A DNA stretch of 64,000 nucleotides from Marinibacterium profundimaris (lineage in GTDB: Bacteria; Pseudomonadota; Alphaproteobacteria; Rhodobacterales; Rhodobacteraceae), in the NCBI RefSeq assembly GCF_002210095.1, contig NZ_AQQR01000002.1, positions 558,001 through 622,000 on the forward strand. The letters run 5' to 3'. Both the position numbers and the translations under genes were made by a program. Each line of letters starts with the position of its first letter. The first letter of the stretch is position 1. The notes under the pieces were generated by a model that saw nothing but the letters and a program-made list of their open reading frames with translations, was not told where the DNA came from and did no database searches. Shown in pieces: positions 52,699 to 61,019 of this stretch.

Positions 52699-54150
52699 TC
52701 AGAGATGGCGCGCGATCCGGGCGATACCCTCGGGGATCCGCGTGGCCGGAATCGATGAATAGGCCAGGCGGTAGAAGTTCTGCGGCCGGTGCGCGGCGTG
52801 GAAGAAGGGCGCGCCGGGTTCGATCAGCACGCCCTCTGCGCGCAGGTCGCGGGCCAGGGCGTCGGTGTCGCGATCCTGCGCCGCCTGCATCCAGAAGGCC
52901 GAGCCGCCGAAGGCCCCGCGCCCGGCCACGGTCAGCCCGTGTTCGGCGATTGCCGTCTCCATGACCTTGCGCCGTTGCTGCAGCACCTGGGCCATGCGCC
53001 GGATCTGGGCATCGTAATGGCCAAGGCTGAGGAAATAGGCCGCCGTGCGCTGCACGTGGCCGGGCGGATGCCGCAGGACCGAGGCGCGCAGGGCGCGGGC
53101 CTCGCGGATGAAGGGTTCCGACCCCACCATGTAGCCCAGCCGCAGCCCCGGGAAGAGCGACTTGGAGAAGCTGCCCACATAGATCACCCGCCCGTCCTCA
53201 TCGAGCGATTTCAGCGCGGGCGAGGGGGCGCGTAGGAAGGCCATCTCGAATTCGTAATCGTCCTCGACGATCAGCGCGTTCAGCGCCCTGGCCCGGGCCA
53301 GCAGGGCGCGGCGGCGGTCCAGAGGCATGGTCGCGGTTGTGGGGGCCTGGTGGCTGGGGGTGGTGAAGATGACGTCGGTGTCGTCGGGCAGCCGGTCGGA
53401 GGGCAGCCCGTCGCCATCCACCCGCACCGGCGAGATCGCGCAGCCGGTCTGCACCAGGATGTCGCGCTGCGCGTAATAGCAGGGATCCTCGATCGCGGCG
53501 CGGCGGTTGCGGGTCAGCAGAAGCTGGGCGGCCAGCCAGAGGGCATTCTGGGCACCCAGCGTGATCAGGATCTCTTCGGGCCGGGCGACGATGCCGCGCC
53601 GGGGCAGGGAGTGGCGGGCAATGAACTCGACCAGCAGCGGGTCGTCGCCGTCGTAGTAATCGGTGGTCAGCGCGGTGAAATCCTTCTGCCCCAGCGCCCG
53701 GGTGGCGCAGAGCCGCCAGTTGGAATGGTCGAAAAGCGCGGGATCCGTCTGGCCGTAGATGAAGGGGTAGCGGTAGCTTTGCCATTCCGTCGGCTTGCGC
53801 GGCGTGTCCCCGCCCGAGAAGTGGCGCACAAGGGCCGCGCCCCAGTCGACCCCGTCGGCCCCGCGTGGCGCGGGCGTGAAGCTGGGCGGGATCGGCGCGG
53901 TGTCCGAGACGTAATAGCCCGAGCGCCCCTTCGAGGTGAGGTAATCGTTGGCCAGCAGCTCGGTATAGGCCAGCGTCACGGTGATGCGCGAGATGCCCAA
54001 GTGCCGGGCGAGACTGCGGGACGAGGGCAGCTTTTCGCCCTTGCGGAAGCGGCCCGAAAGGATGCCCTCGGCCACCATCTGCTGGATCTGCGCCTGCAGC
54101 GTGCCCTGGGCGTCGGGGGCCAGGAAGAAGGTATCGACGGAGATGGACAT
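52699..54150 (-). CDS. MocR-family regulator, TauR-like
   Basis: 483-residue regulator combining a GntR-type winged helix (about 5-75, FRKGEKLPSSRSLARHLGISRITVTLAYTEL) with a PLP-binding fold-type I aminotransferase domain. The Schiff-base Lys is in YVGSFSKSLFPGLRLGY. The MSISVDTFFLAPDAQGTLQAQIQ start is what I associate with TauR of Rhodobacter capsulatus, which activates taurine genes, and xsc and soe genes lie close by, so TauR is the best guess; GabR or PdxR relatives are the alternative. ATG 54150 has GGGAAAGAG. No tpa or tau transporter gene is adjacent. Confidence 0.78.
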   Translation of the reverse strand: MSISVDTFFLAPDAQGTLQAQIQQMVAEGILSGRFRKGEKLPSSRSLARHLGISRITVTLAYTELLANDYLTSKGRSGYYVSDTAPIPPSFTPAPRGADGVDWGAALVRHFSGGDTPRKPTEWQSYRYPFIYGQTDPALFDHSNWRLCATRALGQKDFTALTTDYYDGDDPLLVEFIARHSLPRRGIVARPEEILITLGAQNALWLAAQLLLTRNRRAAIEDPCYYAQRDILVQTGCAISPVRVDGDGLPSDRLPDDTDVIFTTPSHQAPTTATMPLDRRRALLARARALNALIVEDDYEFEMAFLRAPSPALKSLDEDGRVIYVGSFSKSLFPGLRLGYMVGSEPFIREARALRASVLRHPPGHVQRTAAYFLSLGHYDAQIRRMAQVLQQRRKVMETAIAEHGLTVAGRGAFGGSAFWMQAAQDRDTDALARDLRAEGVLIEPGAPFFHAAHRPQNFYRLAYSSIPATRIPEGIARIARHL

Positions 54151-54182
54151 CTCTTTCCCCGCGGGGCCGTGGCGCAAACGGT

Positions 54183-54231
54183 GGGTTGAAAACCCACCCT
54201 ACGGCGCTGGGGTAGGGTGGGTTTTCAACCC
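54183..54231. repeat. Inverted repeat with 20-base perfect arms
   Basis: Left arm GGGTTGAAAACCCACCCTAC (54183-54202), nine-base spacer, right arm GTAGGGTGGGTTTTCAACCC (54212-54231). Each arm also contains its own small dyad GGGTT-GAA-AACCC. It lies in the 141-base gap upstream of the TauR-like gene and downstream of the epimerase gene. I recall GTAGGGTGGG-type repeats in many genomes; it may be a REP-like element or a terminator. Confidence 0.75.
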
Positions 54232-54291
54232 GCCGAGCCCCGCCGTTCGGGACCGAGTCTACGCTGGACTTATGCCGTGCACAATCTGGAC

Positions 54292-55233
54292 CTAGGCGTG
54301 TTCCGCCGCCAGCCGCTCCAGCAGGGCCTCGGCGCTGGTTTCGAAGTCATAGGCCGGGCGCCAGTCCCATTCGCTGCGGGCTGGCGTGCTGTCCATCTCG
54401 TCCGGGCCGCCGCCGACGAAACCCACCACCGTCGGGTCGGGCCGGAAATCGCAGGTGAACCCCTGCATCCGGGCCGTGAGGAAGGCGGCGATCTCGGCGG
54501 CGGTCAGGCTGTAGCCATGCAGGTTGTAGCCCGGCGTCACCAGCCGCGTGCCGTCGGCGCGGGTCAGCTTCACGATGCCCTCGACCACGTCGTCGAGGAA
54601 CAGGTTCGACATGCCGGTTTCGGGATGCACCGGGAAGGTGAAGGGCCGGCCTTCGATCGCGGCGCGGAAGGCGTGGCTGGGATAGGCGGTCAGCGCGGCG
54701 GGCGGCGCGAAGGGCGACAGCACCATGGGAAAGCGCAGGCAGCGGAAGTCGAACCCGTGCACCCGGCGCAGGTAATGGCCCATGCGCTCCACCGCGACCT
54801 TGGTGGCGCCATAGATGGTTTCCGGCCATTGCGGCGCGTCCACCGCCAGGGGCGAGGGCAGGCCGGGGCCGTAGGTGGCCACGGAGGAAGAGAAGACGAA
54901 GGGGCCCGGCGCCAGCTCGCGCGCGAGCTGCATCAGCGTGACCGAGGCGGTGGCGTTGATCTCCCAGGCGGATTGGGGATCCGCCTCGGAACTGCCCGAG
55001 AGCAGCGAGGCGAGATGGATGATCGCGTCGGGGCGGTGGGTCTCCAGCGTCTCGCGCAGCAGGTCGGCGTCGCGGATGTCGCCGGTGACGACCTTGTGGC
55101 GCGGCGCGCTGTGAGCGCCTTCGCTGCCCGGCAGGTCGAAGCTGACGACGCGCGATCCCTGCGCCTCGAGCCGCGTGGCCACCAGCCGGCCGAGATTGCC
55201 GTTGCCGCCGGTGATCAGGATGGTTTCGGTCAT
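54292..55233 (-). CDS. NAD-dependent epimerase/dehydratase, extended SDR
   Basis: 313-residue extended short-chain dehydrogenase. The NAD motif GGNGNLGRLVATRL is at 9-22, and the catalytic Tyr-x3-Lys is YGATKVAVER near 139-143 with a Ser in FVFSSSVATYG. The C-terminal half (TFPVHPETGMSNLFLDDVVEGI) is of the sugar epimerase type and also resembles epimerase-like L-threonine 3-dehydrogenase and D-erythronate dehydrogenase. The substrate is undecided. ATG 55233. It sits between the TauR-like gene and the Lrp-type gene on the same strand. Confidence 0.83.
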   Translation of the reverse strand: MTETILITGGNGNLGRLVATRLEAQGSRVVSFDLPGSEGAHSAPRHKVVTGDIRDADLLRETLETHRPDAIIHLASLLSGSSEADPQSAWEINATASVTLMQLARELAPGPFVFSSSVATYGPGLPSPLAVDAPQWPETIYGATKVAVERMGHYLRRVHGFDFRCLRFPMVLSPFAPPAALTAYPSHAFRAAIEGRPFTFPVHPETGMSNLFLDDVVEGIVKLTRADGTRLVTPGYNLHGYSLTAAEIAAFLTARMQGFTCDFRPDPTVVGFVGGGPDEMDSTPARSEWDWRPAYDFETSAEALLERLAAEHA

Positions 55234-55407
55234 GTCGTGTCCTCCGTGGGCACACTATGGCGGCGCGGGGCGCCGAGGGGAAGTGGGCGGCCCTGCCGGG
55301 CCTTGCGCGGTGGAGGCGCCCCTGACGGGGCGGGCCGGGGGAGGCCGCCCTTCGGGCGGGGTCCGGGCGCCCCGGAGGGCCGGGGCCGGATCGCCGGGCG
55401 ACCGGGG

Positions 55408-55866
55408 TCAGACGGGCAGGGCCGTGGTCTTGAACACCGTGCGCAGGGCGAAGGAGCTTTGCATCTGCACCACGCCGGGCAGGCGCGAGAGATGCTGGCG
55501 ATGGATGCGCGCGAAATCCTCGGTATCCTCGGCGACGATCTTCAGGATGTAATCCGCCGTCCCGGCCATCAGGTGGCATTCCAGAACGTCCGGGATCCGC
55601 CCCACCGCCTTCTCGAAGGCGTCCAGCACCTCGTCCGACTGGCCCTGCAGCTTGATCTCGACGAAGACGGTCGTCGGCACGCCCAGCTTGCGCGCGTCCA
55701 GCAGGGCGACGTAGTCGCGGATGTAGCCCTCGGTCTCCAGCCGCTGCACCCGCCGATGGCAGGCGGAGGCCGAAAGATTGACCTGCGCCGAGAGGTCCGA
55801 GTTGGAGATCCGCCCCTTTCGCTGAAGGACTGAAAGGATGCGTCTGTCGATCGTGTCGAGGCTCAT
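55408..55866 (-). CDS. Lrp/AsnC family transcriptional regulator
   Basis: 152-residue regulator. The helix-turn-helix is near 20-45 (ISNSDLSAQVNLSASACHRRVQRLE) and the RAM ligand-binding domain fills the rest (VFVEIKLQGQ, GTADYILKIVAEDTEDF). Divergence from ald by 136 bases makes it the likely regulator of alanine dehydrogenase (AldR-like), responding to an amino acid such as alanine, which is inference. ATG 55866. Confidence 0.9.
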   Translation of the reverse strand: MSLDTIDRRILSVLQRKGRISNSDLSAQVNLSASACHRRVQRLETEGYIRDYVALLDARKLGVPTTVFVEIKLQGQSDEVLDAFEKAVGRIPDVLECHLMAGTADYILKIVAEDTEDFARIHRQHLSRLPGVVQMQSSFALRTVFKTTALPV

Positions 55867-55905
55867 CGCCGCTGATATGTCCTGTTAGTGGAGGATTTTG
55901 TCGAA

Positions 55906-55913
55906 GAATATTC
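55906..55913. promoter_or_regulatory. Small palindrome GAATATTC in the lrp-ald divergent gap
   Basis: GAATATTC is flanked on each side by CGAAG-type words (TCGAAGAATATTCGAAGATT), in the AT-rich half of the divergent promoter region and near the Lrp-type gene. It is a candidate Lrp-family site because of position and AT-rich dyad; the consensus of this regulator is not known. Confidence 0.4.
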
Positions 55914-56002
55914 GAAGATTGCGCCGGTATGCGAGGGGAATTTCACCCGCCTTGCGCGGAGATCGTGCAAGGATGCCGACAAATGCATCGGGAGGTGATG
56001 AC

Positions 56003-57121
56003 ATGAAGATCGGATGCCCAAGGGAGATCAAGCCGCAGGAATTCCGGGTGGGCCTGACGCCGCATGCCGCGCGCGAGGCGATCGGGCGCGGCCATGACGT
56101 GCTGATCGAACGTGGCGCCGGCGTGGGCGCCGGATTTCCGGACGCGGATTACGAGGCGCAGGGCGCGCGGCTGGTCGACACGGCCGAGGCGGTCTTTGCC
56201 GAGGCCGAGCTGATCGTGAAGGTCAAGGAGCCGCAGGCGGTCGAGCGGGCCATGCTGCGCGAGGGGCAGGTGCTGTTCACCTATCTCCACCTGGCGCCGG
56301 ACCCGGAGCAGACGAAGGACCTGCTGGCCTCGGGCTGCACGGCGATCGCCTACGAGACGGTGACCGATGCCGCCGGGGGGCTGCCCCTGCTGGCCCCGAT
56401 GTCCGAGGTGGCCGGGCGGCTGGCGCCGCAGGTGGGCGCCTGGTGCCTGCAGAAGGTCAACGGCGGGCGCGGCGTGCTGATGGGCGGCATTCCCGGCGTG
56501 GGGCCGGCGAAGGTGGCGGTGATCGGCGGCGGCGTCGTGGGCACCCATGCCGCGCGGGTCGCGGCGGGAATGGGCGCCGAAGTGACGGTGCTGGACCGGT
56601 CGCTGGCGCGGATGCGCTACCTGGATGACGTCTTTGCGGGGGTGTTCTCGACGCGCTTTGCGAGTTCGGGCAACACCGCCGAGCTGGTGGCCGAGGCCGA
56701 CCTGGTGATCGGCGCTGTGCTGATCCCCGGCGCGGCGGCGCCCAAGCTGGTGACGCGGGCGCAGCTGAAGGACATGAAGCCGGGCGCGGCGGTGGTGGAC
56801 GTGGCCATCGACCAGGGCGGCTGTTTCGAGACCTCGCGGGCGACGACGCACCAGGATCCGATCTACGAGGTGGACGGGATCGTGCATTACTGCGTGGCGA
56901 ACATGCCCGGCGCGGTGGCCCGGACTTCGACCATTGGCCTTGGCAACGCGACGATGCCCTTCGTGCTGGATCTGGCCGACAAGGGCTGGCGCAAGGCCTG
57001 CGAGGACGATCCGCACCTGCTGGCGGGGCTGAATGTCCATGCCGGGCAGCTGACGCATTACGCGGTGGGCAAGGCGCTGGGGATCGACGTGATCTCTCCG
57101 GCCATCGCGCTGCGCGGGTAG
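56003..57121 (+). CDS. ald: Alanine dehydrogenase
   Basis: 372-residue NAD-dependent enzyme that interconverts L-alanine with pyruvate and ammonia. MKIGCPREIKPQEFRVGLTPHAA is the family N-terminus, FTYLHLAPD near 93-101 carries the catalytic His, Lys is in VKVKEPQ near 75, and the NAD motif GGGVVGTHAARVAAGMGAEV is near 174-193. Length matches. ATG 56003 follows GGAGGTGATG. It is divergent from the Lrp-type gene. In roseobacters this enzyme regenerates the pyruvate used by taurine:pyruvate aminotransferase, which would tie it to xsc. Confidence 0.96.
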   Translation: MKIGCPREIKPQEFRVGLTPHAAREAIGRGHDVLIERGAGVGAGFPDADYEAQGARLVDTAEAVFAEAELIVKVKEPQAVERAMLREGQVLFTYLHLAPDPEQTKDLLASGCTAIAYETVTDAAGGLPLLAPMSEVAGRLAPQVGAWCLQKVNGGRGVLMGGIPGVGPAKVAVIGGGVVGTHAARVAAGMGAEVTVLDRSLARMRYLDDVFAGVFSTRFASSGNTAELVAEADLVIGAVLIPGAAAPKLVTRAQLKDMKPGAAVVDVAIDQGGCFETSRATTHQDPIYEVDGIVHYCVANMPGAVARTSTIGLGNATMPFVLDLADKGWRKACEDDPHLLAGLNVHAGQLTHYAVGKALGIDVISPAIALRG

Positions 57122-57127
57122 GCACGG

Positions 57128-57182
57128 CCGGCCTTGCCCGGAGAGCTCCCGCCCGCCCTCCCCGCTCTCCGGGCAAGGCCGG
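57128..57182. terminator. Large inverted repeat after ald, likely bidirectional terminator
   Basis: Nineteen-base perfect stem: CCGGCCTTGCCCGGAGAGC (57128-57146) and its complement at 57164-57182, with a 17-base C-rich loop. It begins six bases after the ald stop and faces the convergent MscS gene. The stem is far longer than needed for termination and there is no T-run. Confidence 0.65.
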
Positions 57183-57295
57183 GCAGAGGGGCGGCTGCGG
57201 GCAGGTTGATAAAGGCAGGGGCCGGCGGGCAGCAAGGAGCCTGCCGGCCCGCCATGAGCGAACCGGCGGAGCCCCCGGGCGCCGCCACGGCGATG

Positions 57296-58117
57296 TCAGG
57301 CCGGTTTCACGATCTCGACCGCATGCGGATAGGGGATCGAGATCCCGGCCTTGTCGTAGGCCTCCTTCACGCCCTTGGTCATCGCGAACTTCAGGTCCCA
57401 GTAATCCGCCGCCTTGCACCACAGCCGCGCCGTCAGGTCGACCGAGCTGTCGCCCAGGTTCGTCACCCGCACCCAGGGCGCCGGCGTGTCCATCACCCGT
57501 TCGTCCGCCTTCGCAAGGTCTAGGATGATCTGCATCGCCCTGTCGGCATCGTCGTCATAGTCGATCCCGAAGACCAGGTCGCAGCGCCGCGTCTCGTGAT
57601 GGGAGAAATTGGTGATGATCTGCCCCCAGACCTTGCCGTTCGGCACGAGGATCTGGACATTGTCCGGTGTCACCAGCTCGGTCACGAAGAGGTTGAGATC
57701 CTGCACCGTGCCGGAGGTGCCGGCGATGTCCACGTATTGTCCCAGCTTGTAGGGACGGAACAGGATCAGCATCACGCCGGCGGCCAGGTCGCTGAGCGTG
57801 CCCTGCAGCGCCAGACCGATGGCCAGCGAGGCGGCCCCGAGGACCGCGACAAGGCTTGTCGCCTGGATCCCGAAGATGCCCAGCACGGCGATTAACACCA
57901 CCAGAAGGATGGCCCAGCGCAGCAGGCTGGCGAAGAAACTGCCCAGGGTCGGATCGATCTGCGGTGTCCTGGCAAGGCGCTTGCGGACGCTTCGGCCGGC
58001 GAGATTGGCGATGATCCAGCCCACGAACAGGACGACGATCGCCTTCAGGGCGTTGAGGACAAGCGGTCCCCAGGTTTCGTAGAGGACGACAGGGTCCAGG
58101 CTTTCCAGGCTTTCCAC
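57296..58117 (-). CDS. Small-conductance mechanosensitive channel, MscS family
   Basis: 273-residue inner-membrane channel that opens on hypo-osmotic shock. Three helices occupy about 15-120: the third is VAVLGAASLAIGLALQGTLSDLAAGVMLILFRPYKLGQYV with the Gly/Ala-packed pore pattern. The beta domain and C-terminal cage follow. A GTG at 58117 is chosen as start because GGAGAG lies seven bases upstream and the product then begins VESLESLDPVVLYETWG as in the family; no ATG is suitably placed. It is convergent with ald and divergent from the glutathione transferase gene. Confidence 0.92.
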   Translation of the reverse strand: MESLESLDPVVLYETWGPLVLNALKAIVVLFVGWIIANLAGRSVRKRLARTPQIDPTLGSFFASLLRWAILLVVLIAVLGIFGIQATSLVAVLGAASLAIGLALQGTLSDLAAGVMLILFRPYKLGQYVDIAGTSGTVQDLNLFVTELVTPDNVQILVPNGKVWGQIITNFSHHETRRCDLVFGIDYDDDADRAMQIILDLAKADERVMDTPAPWVRVTNLGDSSVDLTARLWCKAADYWDLKFAMTKGVKEAYDKAGISIPYPHAVEIVKPA

Positions 58118-58286
58118 TTGGCACTCTCCGTTCCGGAAACACACGCGGCGAGAACAGCACGAACCCTGCGGTCGCGCAATGCATGTGCGCGCAACGCATG
58201 TCATGTGACGCACAGCTGCGCCGGTGGACTTCGCCCGGCGCGCCCTTAGGTCAGAGAGGTCCGACCGACCAAATGGGAGCCCCCGC

Positions 58287-58985
58287 ATGACCGACCTGTC
58301 CGCCTTTCCGATTACCGCCCGCTGGCCCGCCGCCGATCCCGGGGTGATCCAGCTTTATTCCTATCCGACGCCCAACGGCGTGAAGGTTGCCATCGCGCTC
58401 GAAGAGCTCGGCCTGCCCTACGAGCCGCATCGCGTCTCTTTGTCGGACACCGACGTGAAAAGCCCGGAGTTCCTTTCGCTCAACCCCAACAACAAGATCC
58501 CGGCGATCATCGACCCCCTCGGGCCCGACGGTCGGCCCGTGGGCCTGTTTGAAAGCGGCGCGATCCTGATCTACCTTGCCGAAAAGACCGGCCGGCTGAT
58601 GGGCGCGGATGCGACCGAAAAGGCACAGGTGATCCAGTGGCTGATGTTCCAGATGGGAGGCGTGGGGCCGATGTTCGGCCAGCTCGGCTTCTTCTGGAAA
58701 TTCGCCGGCAAGGATATCGAGGATCCCCGCCCGCGCGACCGCTATATCAACGAGGCGAAGCGCCTGCTGGGCGTGGTCGAGACGCAGCTGGAGGGGCGCG
58801 CGTGGATCGCGGGCGACTTTTCGATCGCCGATATCGCGCTGGCGCCCTGGCTGAACGCGCTGGACTTCTACGGCGCGAAGGAGGCCGTCGGCTGGGCGGA
58901 TCACCCGCGCACGGTGGCCTATGTCGACCGCTTCATGGAGCGGCCCGCGGTGAAGACGGGGATGACGATCCCCGCCGAAAGCTGA
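58287..58985 (+). CDS. Glutathione S-transferase (YghU/YfcG-like)
   Basis: 232-residue transferase. The thioredoxin-like N-domain includes IQLYSYPTPNGVKVAIALEELGLPYE, NPNNKIPAII (cis-Pro) and LFESGAILIYLAEKTG for glutathione binding, and the helical C-domain carries WIAGDFSIADIALAPWL. The N-terminus with about 20 residues ahead of the first strand recalls the YghU/YfcG group, which has disulfide reductase and peroxidase activity. ATG 58287 has GGGAG upstream. Confidence 0.9.
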   Translation: MTDLSAFPITARWPAADPGVIQLYSYPTPNGVKVAIALEELGLPYEPHRVSLSDTDVKSPEFLSLNPNNKIPAIIDPLGPDGRPVGLFESGAILIYLAEKTGRLMGADATEKAQVIQWLMFQMGGVGPMFGQLGFFWKFAGKDIEDPRPRDRYINEAKRLLGVVETQLEGRAWIAGDFSIADIALAPWLNALDFYGAKEAVGWADHPRTVAYVDRFMERPAVKTGMTIPAES

Positions 58986-59039
58986 AGAATTCCGCCGGGG
59001 GCCGCGCGCCGCCCGGCGGGATTGTCGTGCCGGGCAGGG

Positions 59040-59489
59040 TCAGCCCGGCAGCTTGCCGGTCAGCACGTAGCGCAGGATGTCGACGACCTGTCCCGGCTCC
59101 TGCGCGACGGCAAGCGCGGCGGCGTCGACCTCTTTCAGCGCATGGGCGTGATCCGGCCCGTGCAGGATGATCAGCGATTTGCCAAGTGCGGCGGCATAGC
59201 CCGCGTCGAAGGCGGCGTTCCACTGCTTGTACTGGTCGCCGAAGCGCACGACGACCACGTCGGCATCGGCGATGCCCTTGCGGGTGCGGATCGCGTTGAC
59301 CATCGCGCCTTTGTGGTCGTGCCAGTACTTGTCAGGCTCTTCGCCCAGGATCGTCACGCCGCAATCGTCGCTGGCGCCGTGGTCCGTCACCGGACCGGAG
59401 AATTCCAGGTCAAGCTCCTCGGCCCCCGCGATGATCTGCTCGCGCCAGTCGGTGTGGATCTCTCCGGACAGATAGACATTCATGCTCAT
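59040..59489 (-). CDS. YtoQ family protein
   Basis: 149-residue cytoplasmic protein with the YtoQ pattern MNVYLSGEIHTDWREQI ... FSGPVTDHGASDDCG ... DADVVVVRFGDQYKQWNAAFDAGYAAALGKSLI. The fold is like nucleoside 2-deoxyribosyltransferases, so a nucleotide-related ligand is possible, but no function is established. ATG 59489 has GGGAG ten bases upstream; ATG 59483 is an alternative. It stands alone, convergent with the glutathione transferase gene. Confidence 0.85.
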   Translation of the reverse strand: MSMNVYLSGEIHTDWREQIIAGAEELDLEFSGPVTDHGASDDCGVTILGEEPDKYWHDHKGAMVNAIRTRKGIADADVVVVRFGDQYKQWNAAFDAGYAAALGKSLIILHGPDHAHALKEVDAAALAVAQEPGQVVDILRYVLTGKLPG

Positions 59490-59770
59490 GGATCGGTCTC
59501 CCCTGTGTGAGGGACTGTCTAGCCGGTTTCCGGGGCAGGGGAAATGCATCGGCCGGCGGTGTGGCGGGGGAGTTTACAAGCCCTGGGGTCAGGCCGCCGC
59601 CGTGCGGCGTGCCCGGCCCGTTTGGCTGGCTGGGCGCGGAGGGCGACCTGGCCCCTCTGACACGACCGCGCGTCAGGTGGCGCGACATCCGGTCAGTCCG
59701 ACGATCGGCGCGCGTGGGGGCCTGTGGTGGGCGTCGGCGCGCAGGACCCGCGGCGCTGGCCGGGGGGGCC

Positions 59771-60679
59771 TCAGATCGGGGTCGCGTGGCGGAGGCAGTC
59801 GGCGGACTGGCGGATGCGCTCGGTGTCGGCCGGGCGGCCGGTCAGCAGGTGCAGATCGCGCACCGCGCGGAACACCGCCATGGCAGAGCCGTCCACGGTG
59901 CGGCAGTGGCGCGCGCGGGCGGCGCGGATCAGGCTGGTTTCGATCGGATCCTCGACAACGTCGGCCACCCACTGCGCCGGCCGCAGCAGGTCGGTGTCGA
60001 TGGCGCAGCCCGGGTGCCGGGCGCTGCCAACCGGGCTTGCGTTGATGATGCCCTGGGCGCGGTCCGCCGCGGCGGCCAGGTCGGTCACGACGGTGGCCTT
60101 CAGGGTCGCGGCCAACTGCTCGGCCCGTTCGGCGCGGGGATCGTGGATCAGCACTTCATTGGTGCCAAGTTGCTGCAATGCAAAGCCAACAGCCGCCCCG
60201 GTCGATCCGGCACCCAGAAGCAGAACCGGCCCCGGCCCGACCTCTCCAAGCGAGCGGCGCAGGCTTTCGCGGACTGCCCAGGCGCTGGCGTTGTGGCCCA
60301 GCCGCATGCCGTCGCGGAACACCACCGTCGTCACCGCGCCGGTCGCCTGCGCGGCCAGCGACAGGCCGTCGACATGCTCCACCGCCGCGCGCTTGTAGGG
60401 CGAGGCGATGCAGGCTCCGGCGAAGCCCAGCATCGGCAACATGCTCAGCATCTCTGTCAGGTGCGGTCGCGCGCGTGCCATCGACAGCGGATCAAGCAGG
60501 TCGACCTTGAGGTCGATCCCGAGCGCCCGGGCCTCGGCCTCCTGCAGCCTGGGCAACAGGTATCGGTTCAGGTCGTGTCCGATCAACGCAATGAACTGGG
60601 GGCCCGAAAGTTCGGGCTGACGTCCGACAAAAATCTTTGAACCTTGTGCTTTGAAATCGGATATTTGATTGATCGGCAT
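59771..60679 (-). CDS. AroE-like (shikimate dehydrogenase superfamily) protein with altered active site
   Basis: 302-residue protein with the two-domain shikimate dehydrogenase fold. The NADP Rossmann motif GAGSTGAAVGFAL is near 156-168 and the Lys of the active site is kept in ASPYKRAAVE (Lys96). However, the N-T-D motif that supplies the catalytic Asp reads N130-A-S132, and the N-terminal SxS shikimate-binding serines are replaced (GHDLNRYLLPRL). It is thus a paralogue, probably acting on a different substrate, not the housekeeping AroE. ATG 60679. Its upstream region is AT-rich and contains an inverted repeat. Confidence 0.82.
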   Translation of the reverse strand: MPINQISDFKAQGSKIFVGRQPELSGPQFIALIGHDLNRYLLPRLQEAEARALGIDLKVDLLDPLSMARARPHLTEMLSMLPMLGFAGACIASPYKRAAVEHVDGLSLAAQATGAVTTVVFRDGMRLGHNASAWAVRESLRRSLGEVGPGPVLLLGAGSTGAAVGFALQQLGTNEVLIHDPRAERAEQLAATLKATVVTDLAAAADRAQGIINASPVGSARHPGCAIDTDLLRPAQWVADVVEDPIETSLIRAARARHCRTVDGSAMAVFRAVRDLHLLTGRPADTERIRQSADCLRHATPI

Positions 60680-61019
60680 TCAGACCTCGTAGCCAAGTAC
60701 TTGTGACGTCGCGTAACGAGCGTGGATTGATCGTGATTGAAGCGAATGAGCGTCAGGCTTGTCAAATGGTTTGCTGCCCCTGGAGCGGGCTATTCGCCGG
60801 AGTGATTTGGTCGGGAACTTTATCACCACCGAATGTGGTGAATTGTATTATCAATCATTTTCAACCTATTCAGAAGAATGAACCTGTTAAGGTTAATTTT
60901 CCTTTAACGCTTCGTGGAATTTGAGTCGGAATCGTGGCACCGTGCGGTGCGTTACATTTGTGCAATCCGGACGGTCGAGGCCGGGCCGGCCGCTTCGGCG
61001 GCGCGAATCGAACGGGCTG
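60680..61019. other. 340-base AT-rich gap upstream of the aroE-like gene
   Basis: No gene seen. The DNA is clearly more AT-rich than the surroundings from about 60680 to 60930, with runs such as TATTATCAATCATTTTCAACC. It contains the inverted repeat at 60823 and probably the promoter of the aroE-like gene. Part may be foreign DNA or a nucleoid-protein binding region. Confidence 0.5.
60823..60841. promoter_or_regulatory. Inverted repeat TCACCAC-N5-GTGGTGA
   Basis: Perfect seven-base arms with spacer CGAAT in the AT-rich gap, 144 bases upstream of the aroE-like start. A candidate operator for an unknown regulator; it is too far from the start to be certain which promoter it serves. Confidence 0.45.
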
